Under the pieces are notes generated by a model. It ran no database searches. It was not told where the DNA came from and saw only the letters and a program-made list of their open reading frames with translations. This document shows positions 50,290 through 60,984 of a stretch of DNA of 64,000 bases, in pieces; position 1 is the stretch's first letter; each line of letters opens with the position of its first letter. The DNA comes from Cyrtodaria siliqua (taxonomy: Eukaryota; Mollusca; Bivalvia; Adapedonta; Hiatellidae). The stretch spans positions 107,493-171,492 of the forward strand of contig JAWPHD010005076.1 of assembly GCA_037043455.1 (NCBI GenBank), read 5' to 3'. The position numbers and the translations under genes are program-made.

Positions 50290-50900
50290 TCAGGGTGCCT
50301 AGACGTTGAATATGAATCGAGATTTTTTTTTGTTACTTGCTGTATGTGTTCATACCTGATATGGTTAGTTAGAATAAAAAAAGATGCTCCTGGATCTGTT
50401 TACAATCTTGCCACATCCATTCGTTATGCTTCACAAAGCCTAAAATTCATTTTGACTCTTGTTTACATAGAAAAATAAATAAAAAAATGGCGGCATTATT
50501 TTTAGAAATTGTTGTCTGCGCATGTCTGTTTCTAGGGTGCGGATGTACCAAGTAAAACGTAGGTTATGCAGGGTGGTGTTGTTGTTCAATGTTCAGCACC
50601 TCCAGTAAGCGATCATACTTTTATTTTGAAATGAAAAATGTTATATCTAGCAAATAAAAGGTAGGTCAATAGTATACTGCGTTTATATTTATTATTTACA
50701 CCACTATTGGTCAACTGTTTAAGTCACCCTACCTTTGTGAAGCTTAGAAGATGGCTATGCGAAGATATGCAAACAGATTCAGGAGCGTCCATTTTTATTC
50801 TTTTCAATCATATCAAGTATGAAAACATAAAAAAAAAGAAAAAAAAAAGCTAGATTCATATTCTCCCTACATGAAGAATACAATACCCTAGTTTTACACT
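50290..50900. mobile_element. Foldback element with arms of about 180 bp
   Basis: The left arm (about 50305-50470) contains gaatatgaatc, ttcatacctgatatg, gatgctcctggatctgttta and tgcttcacaaagcc. The reverse complement of about 50705-50885 gives gaatatgaatc, ttcatacttgatatg, gacgctcctgaatctgtttg and agcttcacaaagg. Arms are roughly three-quarters identical with a 230-bp loop. The 75-codon frame at 50251-50478 is part of the arm and is not taken as a gene. Confidence 0.7.
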
Positions 50901-50982
50901 GACCACTCAAATTATATCTAAAGGTAATAGCAATACTATTAATAAATCATGGTGCAAATATATAATATTAAGTTTTCCTTCA

Positions 50983-51278
50983 GGCCATAATAAATTAACT
51001 GCTAGATTCTCATCCCCGCCCTCCCCCGTTTTTATGCCGCCCCGGTAATGTTTATTTTTTTAAAAAAATAATAAATAATAATACTAAAAAAAATTGCTGG
51101 AAGTATGAAACACTATTAAAAATGTGTTTTCAATCTTGGAAGTACTCAGTAGTATGTTTTACTATTTTTTGCCTTGTGCCGTGGCCATTTTCCATTTGTC
51201 GTATAAAAAAAAATTCACCCCCGCCCCTATTTTGAAATAAATTTGGATGAGAAACTAGCAATTAATTTATTATGGCCT
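50983..51278. mobile_element. MITE of about 295 bp with 30-bp terminal inverted repeats
   Basis: The left end aggccataataaattaact, then gctagattctcatcc, matches the reverse complement of the right end aggccataataaattaatt, then gctagtttctcatcc. The interior has C-rich runs (ccccgccctccccc, cacccccgcccc) around an A/T-rich centre. Confidence 0.85.
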
Positions 51279-51639
51279 TAATTTTTTATACTTTTTGACA
51301 CTTGGATTCTTATTGAAGATTTCTAGAACAAAGCCAAAGTTTTTCAAAAGGCGCTGTAACTTTGCTGTAAGATTCCCAATGTTCTAGTTTATAATGAACA
51401 GTTCACATGATATCCCTCGGAGGTCAATGTAGAAATCTAGTGATAATATATTCAATGTCATGCTCATGCTACTGTATACAAAATAATAAGCTGGATGATA
51501 TTCAACCTCTCATCTCATTATCACGTTTACAATACAATAGTGAAATTAGTTTACTAATGGCTACATACAAATAATTTACTTTAGCTACCTAAAAAATGTA
51601 AGACCTGATCGGTCTGAGGGTGTCTCGCCCTCTGCGGCA

Positions 51640-52620
51640 AATGGAAATATGTTATTAAATTTGTGCTTAAATGATGTCCACCAAAGACAACACTTCATAT
51701 GACCAAGTATCAAACAAATAAAAGCGAGGTAATCATAAGAAGTTGTTATTGAAGTTAATTGGTTTAACCAGGGTGTAGTTTTGGGAAAATAATGCAAAAT
51801 ATGACCTTGACCTTGGTATTTTTTGTCGTTCAGCGATGTCCACCAATGCCAACAATACTTACGACCAAGTATCAAAGACATAAAGTGAGGCAATCACATA
51901 AAGTTAACTTAGGTTAAGTCACCTAACCAAGGTTAAGTTACCTAACTAAGGTTAAAATTGAGAAAACAATGCAAAATATGACCTTGACCTTGGTATTTTG
52001 TGTCGTCCAGCGATGTCCACCAATGCCAACAATACATATGACCCAGTATCAAAGACATAAAGTGAGACAATCACATAAAGTTAACTGACGTTAAGTTTCC
52101 TAACCAAGGTTAAGTTTGGGGAAAATAAGGCAAAATATGACCTTGACCTTGGTAACTTTTGTCGTTCAGTGATGTCCACCAATGCCTATGACCAAGAATC
52201 AAACAAAGAAATTAAAGTTATCAGAAAAAGTTAACTTACCTAACAAAATTTAGGGTAAATAACGCAAAACATGATCTTGACCTTGGTAATTTTTGTCGTT
52301 TAGTGATGTCCACCAATGCCAATAATATATAGTATCAAAGAAAGAAAATGAGGCAATCACATACAGTTAACTGAGTTTGTTACCTAACCAAGGTTAAGTT
52401 ACCTAACTTAGGTTAAGTTTTGGGAAAATACTTCAAAATATGACCCTGACCTTGGTAATTTTGGCATTATGTGATGTCCCTTGACCCAATAAAGCATCTG
52501 AGAAAGTTTGAGAAAATTCGAGCAGCGGTTGTTGAGATATAGTTGATTTACAGTGTGGCCGCCGCCGGAAAAGTGACTGCTATGTCTCGCTACCCATTAT
52601 CATGGGCAAGACAACAACTA
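51640..52620. repeat. Tandem repeats of about 130-176 bp, five copies, with a conserved tail
   Basis: The phrase gatgtccaccaatgcc recurs at about 51674 (variant), 51835, 52011, 52172 and 52304. It is accompanied by aaaatatgaccttgaccttg and aaccaaggttaagtt. The block closes with gccgccgccggaaaagtgac and tgtctcgctacccat (52559-52600), like the end of the repeat at 15.5-16.2 kb. Confidence 0.75.
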
Positions 52621-52744
52621 ATGTTAACATAAATAACAGTTTATGTTTCACAAGTTTCACCTAAAACTATACATGTCATGTAGACTCACTCTGGATAATC
52701 CATTATGGCATGAACATAATTTCTCATCAATCACCGTCCATAAT

Positions 52745-53206
52745 CAGTGGCGTAGCTGCCTTTAGGCATTGTAGGCACGTGCCTACACATTGTCCCCAGA
52801 AATCAAAAAAAATAAAGATGCCAAAAAAGCAATAAAATCGGAGTGGGATAGGGTTGGTGCGGTGGTGGGGTATGGTCAGTTCATACCAATGTTTTACTTG
52901 GGGTCTTTTCAGAAAATAAAAGTAAAACTTTTTTCGCTCGCGGCCTTTCAGAACCTTGATTGTAAATAATTTCGAAAGAATTCAGAAAGCAAGTAATCAT
53001 ATTAATATATGTTGTTCTGTTCCGATGTTTTTGTTGCAAAATTGCAGATTTAATCGCGGGTTAAAAACATATTGTTTGCTGCTTAAAATACCATCAGAAT
53101 GCAGGATTTGGCTTCCTTCTAAAAAGTTCATAAATCCTGGGGGAACATGCCCGGACCCCACTAGACCTTGTGACTACACACTGATTTAGGCACAGCTATG
53201 CCCCTG
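52745..53206. mobile_element. 462-bp hAT-like non-autonomous element (CAGTGGCGTAG ends)
   Basis: The left end is cagtggcgtagctgcc. The reverse complement of the right end is caggggcatagctgtgcc. The target duplication ataat stands at 52740-52744 and 53207-53211. The plus-strand 77-codon frame at 52956-53189 ends in an RIWLPSKKFINPGGTCP-like stretch, which is just subterminal sequence. No transposase is present. Confidence 0.82.
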
Positions 53207-53295
53207 ATAATGTACACCCTAGAGAATACAAACTAGGGGTGGGATTTAAATAATTATGTTACTTCTTTGGAGGGTTTGCTGCCACTTCCATTGCT

Positions 53296-53955
53296 AGAGT
53301 GGGGTAGGGGGAACAATGAGCATCACTTACTCAATGAACATAATAGCAGAGATGTGGAGGGAGGGAGAAGGGGAACAAGGTGCATCACTCATTCAATGAA
53401 CATAATAGCAAAGATGTGGAGGGAGGGAGAAGGGGAACAAGGAGTGTCACTCACTCAATGACCATAATAGCAGAGATGTGGAGGGAGGGAGAAGGGGAAC
53501 AAGGAGGGTCACTCAATGACCATCATAGCAGAGATGTGGAGGGAGGGAGAAGGGGAACAAGGAGTGTCACTCACTCAATGACCATAATAGCAGAGATGTG
53601 GAGGGAGGGAGAAGGGGAACAAGGAGTCACTCACTCATATGACCATAATAGCAGAGATGTGGAGGGAGGGAGAAGGGGAACAAGGAGTCACTCACTCAAT
53701 GACCATAATAGCAGAGATGGAGGGAGGGAGAAGGGGAACAAGGAGGGTCACTCACTCAATGACCATCATAGCAGAGATGTGGAGGGAGGAAGAAGGGGTA
53801 ACAAGGAGCATCACTCACTCAATGACCATAATAGCAGAGATGTGGAGGGAGGGAGAAGGGGAACAAGGAGCGTCACTCACTCAATGACCATAATAGTAGA
53901 GATGGAGGGAGGGAGAAGGGGAACAAGGAGTCACTCACTCAATGACCATAATAAC
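53296..53955 (+). repeat. 62-bp minisatellite, about ten units
   Basis: The unit contains tcaatgaccataatagcaga, gatgtggagggagggagaag and gggaacaaggagtgtcactc. Spacing is 62 bp with 58-bp variants. The 196-codon open frame across it (53380-53970) reads as HNSRDVEGGRRGTRSVTHSM-like repeats and is not accepted as a gene. Confidence 0.93.
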
Positions 53956-54730
53956 TCGCTCACCAGCTAGCTGTGAGGAGGAGGATGGGAATGGAAAGGT
54001 TGAATATTATTACATAATAATATTTAATATTTATTTAGTGGCACTCTAATTCCAACAGTTATCTGTGAGGAGGGGGAGCATGGAGTGTCACTCACCAGCT
54101 AGTTGTGAGGATGGGGCGAGGGTGAACACGGAGTGTCACTCGCCCACCAACTAGCTGTGATAGGGAGGGAGAGTGAGAACAAGGAGTCCACTCACCCACC
54201 AGCTAGCTGTGAGGATGGGAAAGGAGAGAGTCATGGAGTATCACTCACCCACCATCTATAGCTATGAGGAAGGGGAGGGAGTGGGTGCATGGAGTGTCAC
54301 TCGCCCAACAACCAGCTAAGATATAGAGGTGATTCGCCCACCAGATAGCTGTGAGGAAGGGGAGGGAGTGGGAACATTGAGTGTCAATCACCAGATAGCT
54401 GTGAGGAAGGGGAGGGAGTGGGAACATGTGGTTTCACTTGCCCACCAGCTATCTGTTAGGATGGGGGAGAGATCGAGAGGGTGGACCTTCTAGTCACACT
54501 TACAAATTATTAGCTGTGAGGAGGAGAAGGGGAGTTATAACAAGCATGACAATGTGTGTCACTCGCCCATCAGCTAGCTGTGAGGAAGGGGAGGGAATGG
54601 GGTGGGGGGACAAGGAGTGTCACTCAATCACCGACGGCGACCACACAGTGAGGACAACAAGCAGTGCCACTCGTTCAGACCAGCTAGCTGAGTGAGAACA
54701 AGGTGTGTCACTCGCTCACTTACCATCTTG
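53956..54730. repeat. Degenerate purine-rich minisatellite, about 55-60 bp
   Basis: Repeated words caccagctagctgtgagga, aggggagggagtgggaacat and ggagtgtcactcgcc occur about ten times with drift. It probably shares ancestry with the 62-bp block next to it (gtgtcactc and ggaacaagg are common to both). Confidence 0.8.
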
Positions 54731-55779
54731 CCGAAGCCAATATACATCGCTTTCTAAACCAATATGGAATAATTAAACGATACATACCATCCTGTGTGTT
54801 TGTTATAAGATGACAGTCAGCTATACAACATTTAAACTACTTTTTTTTTTTTTGGAAGTTCGTGTCATGTGATAGCATCCCAAAATAAACATACCACAAA
54901 TAAGTCGATGATCATTTTACGACATACAAGTTCTAGATTTTGACTTTCCTTATTTATGTATACCGGAGATAAATTGAAGTAATAACTATATACGGTCTAA
55001 CTTTATTTGTCAAATGGCATAAATTATATTAATTGTGTACGTTAATTCATGTTTTATCCTCTGAAATTGCATGTTTTTGGCAAGTAAGGTTTTACAAAAT
55101 TACATTTAACATGAAGAAGAGTTGTTTCCCTTACATCGTTCGACGCCATTTGCTTTGTAATGAGATAAGATAATTTGTCATTTTTTCCAAGGCCGCTGGG
55201 CTGTAATGCCTGATAGAGACAGGCACACACCATAAACAACGTGTAGATAAAAGGTATGTGTGAGTAATGAAAATGTTCTGATAATGAAATCTTCTTGTAG
55301 TTTAAGAAATTTGTGAAGATTTGTCATTGTCGCGAAAACCAGTTACATCCGTGTTTAATCTTCATATTGATAATGCTATTTGAAAGTATATCATTTTGTA
55401 ATACAATTATGGCGTCAGTTAACAATATCACATACAAAACCTAGTTGGAGGTGAAGTAAATCAAAAGAAAATGAAAGCTTCGAAAGTAAACTGAACCTTA
55501 GAAAAAATACAGAGAATTATGTAGGTCAAGGTGTTCACTATATAATAAGAATTGTTCACGCACAGCACCGTGTTTGAATTAGGATGTGATGGTAAATGAG
55601 TGTGTCTGGTGCTGCAATACGGAAGTTTAATCAACAATCAACATCAATTTCATACATGAGTCCCAGGCAGTGAGTCCCGGAGTCCTCGATGGACGTTTTT
55701 TTGTGAAAAATTTCTGAAAATTCCCCTTACAGTTAAAATTAAAAATTGTACTATGAGTTTTAAATTGCATTGTTTTACA
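54731..55779. other. Intergenic DNA, nothing recognised
   Basis: No gene, RNA or repeat structure was seen between the minisatellite and the LTR element. The 61-codon minus frame at 55054-55239 has no recognisable domain. Confidence 0.5.
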
Positions 55780-55783
55780 TAAT

Positions 55784-56642
55784 TGTAGCCGTTTTGAATG
55801 TGTGAGTGAGTGCGTGATTAGACGACAAGCGAATTAGCATTACCAGTCTAAGACAAGTTATGCTCAACATAAACAGGACCTTGTCTAGTCGCTTATGAGC
55901 AACCGGGCAAAGCAATGTTATTGGTAGTATTTGTATGTATGTGTATGTTTGTGCGACGAACAATCTGATATTACGGGTCTGCGACCAGTTATATCAGGCA
56001 TAAACAGTACCACGCCCGATCACTTAAGATGTAACCTAACCTGGTAGTGCTATATCCCACGAGAGAGGCTACTTCTCCCCAGATTCGTACACGGGGTGTG
56101 GATTGTTTAGGCGGTCAGGAACAAACAACGGTCAGGAATAAACAAAATCGCAGATGTGTTCAACATAAATTTTATTATCCAAGTTAATCTCACAATATAC
56201 TCTATAAAGATACTAATACTTATTTTAATCAACAGGAATCTACAATTATGTCATAGCTTATTCTCTAAATTTAATTAATATTCAAGTAAGACAGATCCCT
56301 AACGGGGTTTTGTACAGTCAGGTCTAACGTTATATGACACCTAACGGCGTCCTGAGGGCACTTACTTATCAGTAATCCTTGCCAATCATGAATAGGAAAA
56401 TTAAAGTATATACAGCTGGTACTAATATAAAGCAAATGGCACTAAGTATTATACTTCAAACAAATATCATAGCGAGTAAATCAGTAAATGATGTATACCC
56501 TTTAAATAAAGACAGAAACAATGCATGAAATCATCAATGATAACCTGTAGCATGTCAAAGGCAAGTGAAATAATGTTAGATATTACCTCCCTTTATGGTA
56601 AGCTTAATTATACTGTAACTGACACATGCCAAATCTACTACA
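55784..56642 (-). repeat. 3' LTR (in element orientation)
   Basis: 859 bp, with TGTAG at 55784 and CTACA ending at 56642, flanked on the left by target duplication taat. The short minus frame starting MFVAQTYTYIQIL occurs in both LTRs and is not a gene. Confidence 0.93.
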
Positions 56643-58010
56643 TACCTTTCCCCTTAGCCAAAAAAAGTTTTATTCATAAAACTTTTTTTTTTCAGAATCA
56701 AAACACATTATATTGGAGACTTAACCAAACTTAAGTACATATATGAAATAACGAACACAAGTACTCACATGCTGCCATTAAACATTAAGTTGTGCACAGT
56801 GTTTAACTTGCAATCTATATTCACATTTATAACCATATCACCTCGAAAGTCCTAGATTCATTATCAAGTAAAGAGTCTCTAAAGTTCAACTATTAAACAG
56901 TCTCTTGCACTTGCTACGAAACACCACTACTCTTCGTGTTGATCATCTGGACGAAACGTTTTATTTCATTCGGAATAAGTTTTGTGAACATGTTCAGTTT
57001 TCAAGTATGACGGATTGAGCAATACTGAGTTTGACTCAAGTCAACTGGACCCCCGTTTTGAGTGTCCCCTATTCGGTGTATCGCCAAGCAGGATAATTAA
57101 CAGCATGATGTTTCGTCGATAGAAGTGGACACAGAGTCTATTTTCACATATTCAGCAGCCTCAAGCCTATTAGTGGTAACTATTAAGTAAGCGTTATTCA
57201 AACTATCTACGTAGTCTACTTCATTACAACTGCATTCATACGGTTTGATTTACGCATGTACAACAGTCCATTGCACTTTTGCACATCTCAGCTACAATGT
57301 CTATGTTCTATTTACAACCTCTAATTTCACACATTTAGAGTGTTTATTGTTAAAATCACTTCTATTACTGGATGTCCGTGGTAGTTTATTGCTTACGAAT
57401 GTACCATCACAAAACGAGAACCATTTTGACAACTAGAAGTCTATCATATCAAATATATATAGGCTTCATCAATATGTAATTTGCTTTCATCTCAAAGTCC
57501 ATAGTTTCTAAATACATTCAGACAATCAAGATCCAACAGCAACACTTATATTTTCATCAGATATAGTCCATCAGATAGTTTGTTTTTCGCAGGCCAGTAG
57601 CACAACTAAACATATTGTGCAAACTCAAGGTCTCAGTATTTGCTCAAAATTCACCTGAAAAGTTCATGAACAAGTGACACTGCGCGTTGCTTGTACATCA
57701 CATCAAATTCAGCTGTTCTCCCGGAACAAGTCCTTTAAACTGACTTCAATTTCAAAGTCTCTACAACAGTCTCTATTACATCTACTTAATAAATCTCTGA
57801 ATTAAATCACTAAAACATCTCTATTAACTTTCTTTTACACAACAGTCTCTAAATTAATACACTCTCTAAATTGTCCTTTCTCAGAAAATTATTTGAAAAT
57901 GTGCACAAATTTATTAAACTAAAACATAAAGGAATGAAGCAGACTCTGAATATCTAATTCATAAAAACTGTGACTCAAAACAAAAATTGCTGACCCTAAA
58001 ATAAACGATT
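56643..58010 (-). other. Non-coding internal region downstream of gag
   Basis: About 1.37 kb between the gag stop and the 3' LTR, where pol would lie in a full element. Both strands are broken by stops. It contains degenerate pyrimidine-rich repeats (acagtctct, aatctctgaatt, acatctctatt) at about 57760-57870. No pol or env similarity was seen. Confidence 0.7.
56645..56655 (-). promoter_or_regulatory. Candidate polypurine tract of the LTR element
   Basis: The minus strand reads aaggggaaagg two bases before the 3' LTR start. This is the expected place and composition for plus-strand DNA priming. Confidence 0.7.
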
Positions 58011-59696
58011 TTAAGCAAAAATGGCTTCTGTTTGACCTTTAAGATTGCAGTCCCACATCAGTATGCTATTTTGAAAAGACTGCATGTTCATCACTTTCGC
58101 AGCTTGCTGTTGCAATTTTGGCAGAGATAGGATACCTAACAAGATAAAAATGGCATGAAACCACATGATAAACTGGAGTAGTTTGTCTATCTCCATTTTC
58201 ACAAAACCTGCTATTAACTTGCAGGCTGACATGGACCCATTGTCCACCTGCATCTGAACTACATCACTAAGAAATGAACATGCATGTATGAAATCTGCTA
58301 TGCATAACTCGGAAATATCCCTGTCGCTAAATGAAGTACCAAGAAATACTGTATCAGTGTACAAACATTCCTCAGTACTTCTGGTACTTTGAATTGTAAT
58401 GCCAGATTCAGTCAACACTGAATCACTAAGGAGGGAGTCATTCTCTGGTAACCGGGAATTATGAATCTTGATCTGACATTGAGCTGGCTGAAGAAATTCA
58501 TTTGTTATGGGAGAGCCACATATCTCATTGACATTCTCTTCTGAGCTGTGGTCATTCTCTGTTACATGTTCAAATATGGGCATATTTACCACTGGAGCAG
58601 GACAAATGGTATTAAAATCAATGAGGTCAGCTTCCTCGAAATTGTACTCTGTCAAAGGACTAGAAGTGTTCCCTAAACTATCACTAACATGTAACTGATC
58701 TGTACAAACCGTACTTTCAGTTTGGTCTCCCTGGGAGTTAACACTGACCAACATATTAGTCTGGTTTTCTTGAACATTCCCCATTGGCAACCCTGGTGTA
58801 TCTACAAACAAACCCTTGCTTAAAGTTTCATGGCCTTGTGGGTTGTGCTTAGACTCCGTTTTAAAGGACACACTACCAGACGTGCTTTTAACCTCAGTTG
58901 TTATTTTAAGTGGACATCGCGACGCGACATGTCCCACCTGTTCACACGATTGACACAATATTTGTCTCGGCACTTGCCAACTTTCGTAGCTTTGTTTACC
59001 CTGCCCTTCTATATCTCTATGAACCACATGATGCCCAGGCCACATTTGTGAGCGATGGCCCCCACTATGATGTGCGGCAGCCTGATCATATGTGGGCTCC
59101 CTATTGTATTCGTCTTCGGAGATAGCTTCGTAAATGTTTGCAAGACGAATCAAATAACATAACCTGTTACTACCACTTTCATGACATTTGGCCATTTCTA
59201 ATTTCAAATACATCCTGAATTCCCTACTGCTTAAACCATCAATAAATTGGCCACAGACTAAACTGTAATATATTTTGCCTCTATCATCAGGATATGCTTT
59301 CTCTGACAAACTTTGCAGATTTTGCAAGTATTCGTCCAAAGTTTCATTTTCTTGGCGATGCCTTGATTTAAATTGATTCCTATAAGAATACTCATTATAT
59401 GTGGTTCCGAACCTTTGTGCTAGAGCTGTCTTAAGCAAGCCATATTCTTTAATTTGCCTAACTTGGAGAGTTTCGGTAAACTCAAGCGGAATGCCCTCGA
59501 GACATGTCAATAATCGTTTGCATTTTGTCTCATCACCCCACTGATTTAAATCAGAAACCAATTCAAATTTAAAAATAAAAGTATGCCACTTACCAGTACC
59601 ATTATATACGGGAGGGGATACAGTCTCTATATGACATGAACTTGTCATAGGAACGTACGCACTGTTGCACGTGGCTTGAAAGTCAAATGCATCCAT
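58011..59696 (-). CDS. Gag-like polyprotein of a Ty3-type LTR element
   Basis: 561 codons, intact. Residues about 37-165 have the Retrotrans_gag pattern of Ty3/Metaviridae: W-TFIFKFE, RLLTCLEGIP, ALAQRFG, YRNQFKSRHR, ETLDEYLQNLQSL and FIDGLSSREFRMYL. A zinc knuckle CX2CX4HX4C uses C248, C251, H256 and C261. The remaining 300 residues are acidic and Ser/Thr rich, without a canonical retropepsin DSG or DTG triad. A hydrophobic stretch near residues 506-528 could span a membrane, unusual for a gag; it could be a remnant fused after loss of pol. The ATG lies 156 bp inside the 5' LTR boundary, which fits a leader. Gag packages element RNA into particles; here enzymes would have to come from another element. 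The long intact frame with young LTRs suggests the protein was functional recently. Confidence 0.9.
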   Translation of the reverse strand: MDAFDFQATCNSAYVPMTSSCHIETVSPPVYNGTGKWHTFIFKFELVSDLNQWGDETKCKRLLTCLEGIPLEFTETLQVRQIKEYGLLKTALAQRFGTTYNEYSYRNQFKSRHRQENETLDEYLQNLQSLSEKAYPDDRGKIYYSLVCGQFIDGLSSREFRMYLKLEMAKCHESGSNRLCYLIRLANIYEAISEDEYNREPTYDQAAAHHSGGHRSQMWPGHHVVHRDIEGQGKQSYESWQVPRQILCQSCEQVGHVASRCPLKITTEVKSTSGSVSFKTESKHNPQGHETLSKGLFVDTPGLPMGNVQENQTNMLVSVNSQGDQTESTVCTDQLHVSDSLGNTSSPLTEYNFEEADLIDFNTICPAPVVNMPIFEHVTENDHSSEENVNEICGSPITNEFLQPAQCQIKIHNSRLPENDSLLSDSVLTESGITIQSTRSTEECLYTDTVFLGTSFSDRDISELCIADFIHACSFLSDVVQMQVDNGSMSACKLIAGFVKMEIDKLLQFIMWFHAIFILLGILSLPKLQQQAAKVMNMQSFQNSILMWDCNLKGQTEAIFA

Positions 59697-59832
59697 ATTA
59701 ATCCTAATTCCTTATTGCTAAACAGCTAAAATACCTTATTTGATCCTATTCAATACTAACCTTAATGAATTAATACTAAGCTGAATACATCTGCAAATTT
59801 ATCGTTTTCCTTTAGCCATAACAATTTCCACA

Positions 59833-59849
59833 CCCTGCTCGCAGCGCCA
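59833..59849 (-). promoter_or_regulatory. Candidate primer binding site of the LTR element
   Basis: On the minus strand, three bases after the 5' LTR end, the sequence is tggcgctgcgagcaggg. It starts TGG as the complement of a tRNA CCA end should. The primer tRNA could not be identified. Confidence 0.65.
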
Positions 59850-59852
59850 AAA

Positions 59853-60710
59853 TGTAGCCGTTTTGAATGTGTGAGTGAGTGCGTGATTAGACGACAAGCG
59901 AATTAGCATTACCAGTCTAAGACAAGTTATGCTCAACATAAACAGGACCTTGTCTAGTCGCTTATGAGCAACCGGGCAAAGCAATGTTATTGGTAGTATT
60001 TGTATGTATGTGTATGTTTGTGCGACGAACAATCTGATATTACGGGTCTGCGACCAGTTATATCAGGCATAAACAGTACCACGCCCGATCACTTAAGATG
60101 TAACCTAACCTGGTAGTGCTATATCCCACGATAGAGGCTACTTCTCCCAAGATTCGTACTTGGGGTGTGGATTGTTTAGGCGGTCAGGAATAAACAACGG
60201 TCAGGAATAAACAAAATCGCAGATGTGTTCAACATAAATTTTATTATCCAAGTTAATCTCACAATATACTCTATAAAGATACTAATACTTATTTTAATCA
60301 ACAGGAATCTACAATTATGTCATAGCTTATTCTCTAAATTTAATCAATATTCAAGTAAGACAGATCCCTAACGGGGTTTTGTACAGTCAGGTCTAACGTT
60401 ATATGACACCTAACGGCGTCCTGAGGGCACTTACTTATCAGTAATCCTTGCCAATCATGAATAGGAAAATTAAAGTATATACAGCTGGTACTAATATAAA
60501 GCAAACGGCACTAAGTATTATATTCAAACAAATATCATAGCGAGTAAATCAGTAAATGATGTATACCCTTTAAATAAAGACAGAAACAATGCATGAAATC
60601 ATCAATGATAACCTGTAGCATGTCAAAGGCAAGTGAAATAATGTTAGATATTACCTCCCTTTATGGTAAGCTTAATTATACTGTAACTGACACATGCCAA
60701 ATCTACTACA
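59853..60710 (-). repeat. 5' LTR (in element orientation)
   Basis: 858 bp, TGTAG at 59853 and CTACA ending at 60710, followed by target duplication taat. About 99 percent identical to the LTR at 55784-56642. Confidence 0.93.
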
Positions 60711-60984
60711 TAATAAAGACATTTCAGGTATGTTGACAGGTTTTACTTATATTATCATATTTTAACATATGCCGTCGTGTAAGGGCCGGCATTTTGGTTT
60801 CGTATGCAGCGGTCACCTCATTTGGGCTGAGGGCAGCACTATATCCTGCTACTTTTTTAGGTACTCCAGTACTTTTGCCGATACTTTTTGAGGAATTTTT
60901 ACAGGAATATTTCATGACATGTAAACAGTCAGATATCATATTTTAAGCCCATGTAGTATTTTGTACAGAAAATTCGAGTAAAAT

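Larger units (their letters stand above)
55784..60710 (-). mobile_element. Complete LTR retrotransposon, Ty3-like gag only, minus strand
   Basis: Two direct repeats of 859 and 858 bp bound 3.2 kb of internal sequence. The 4-bp target duplication taat stands at 55780-55783 and 60711-60714. LTRs begin TGTAG and end CTACA. They differ at about eight sites (for example gagagg/gatagg, acacgg/acttgg, a one-base deletion near 60522), about 1 percent, so insertion is recent. The direction follows from the gag frame, a primer-site candidate next to the right LTR, and a polypurine tract next to the left LTR. Only one long frame is present; no protease, reverse transcriptase, RNase H or integrase is seen. 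At 4.9 kb it is non-autonomous, comparable in design to gag-only LTR elements described in plants. Confidence 0.93.

Noticed and set aside
53380..53970. 196-codon plus-strand frame with repeated VEGGRRGTRS
   Set aside because: It follows the 62-bp minisatellite exactly and changes register with unit length; no start context or domain.
58011..59696. A retropepsin domain in the C-terminal part of the gag-like protein (VDNGSMSACKLI)
   Set aside because: The catalytic triad would need DTG or DSG; DNG plus surrounding sequence is not enough.
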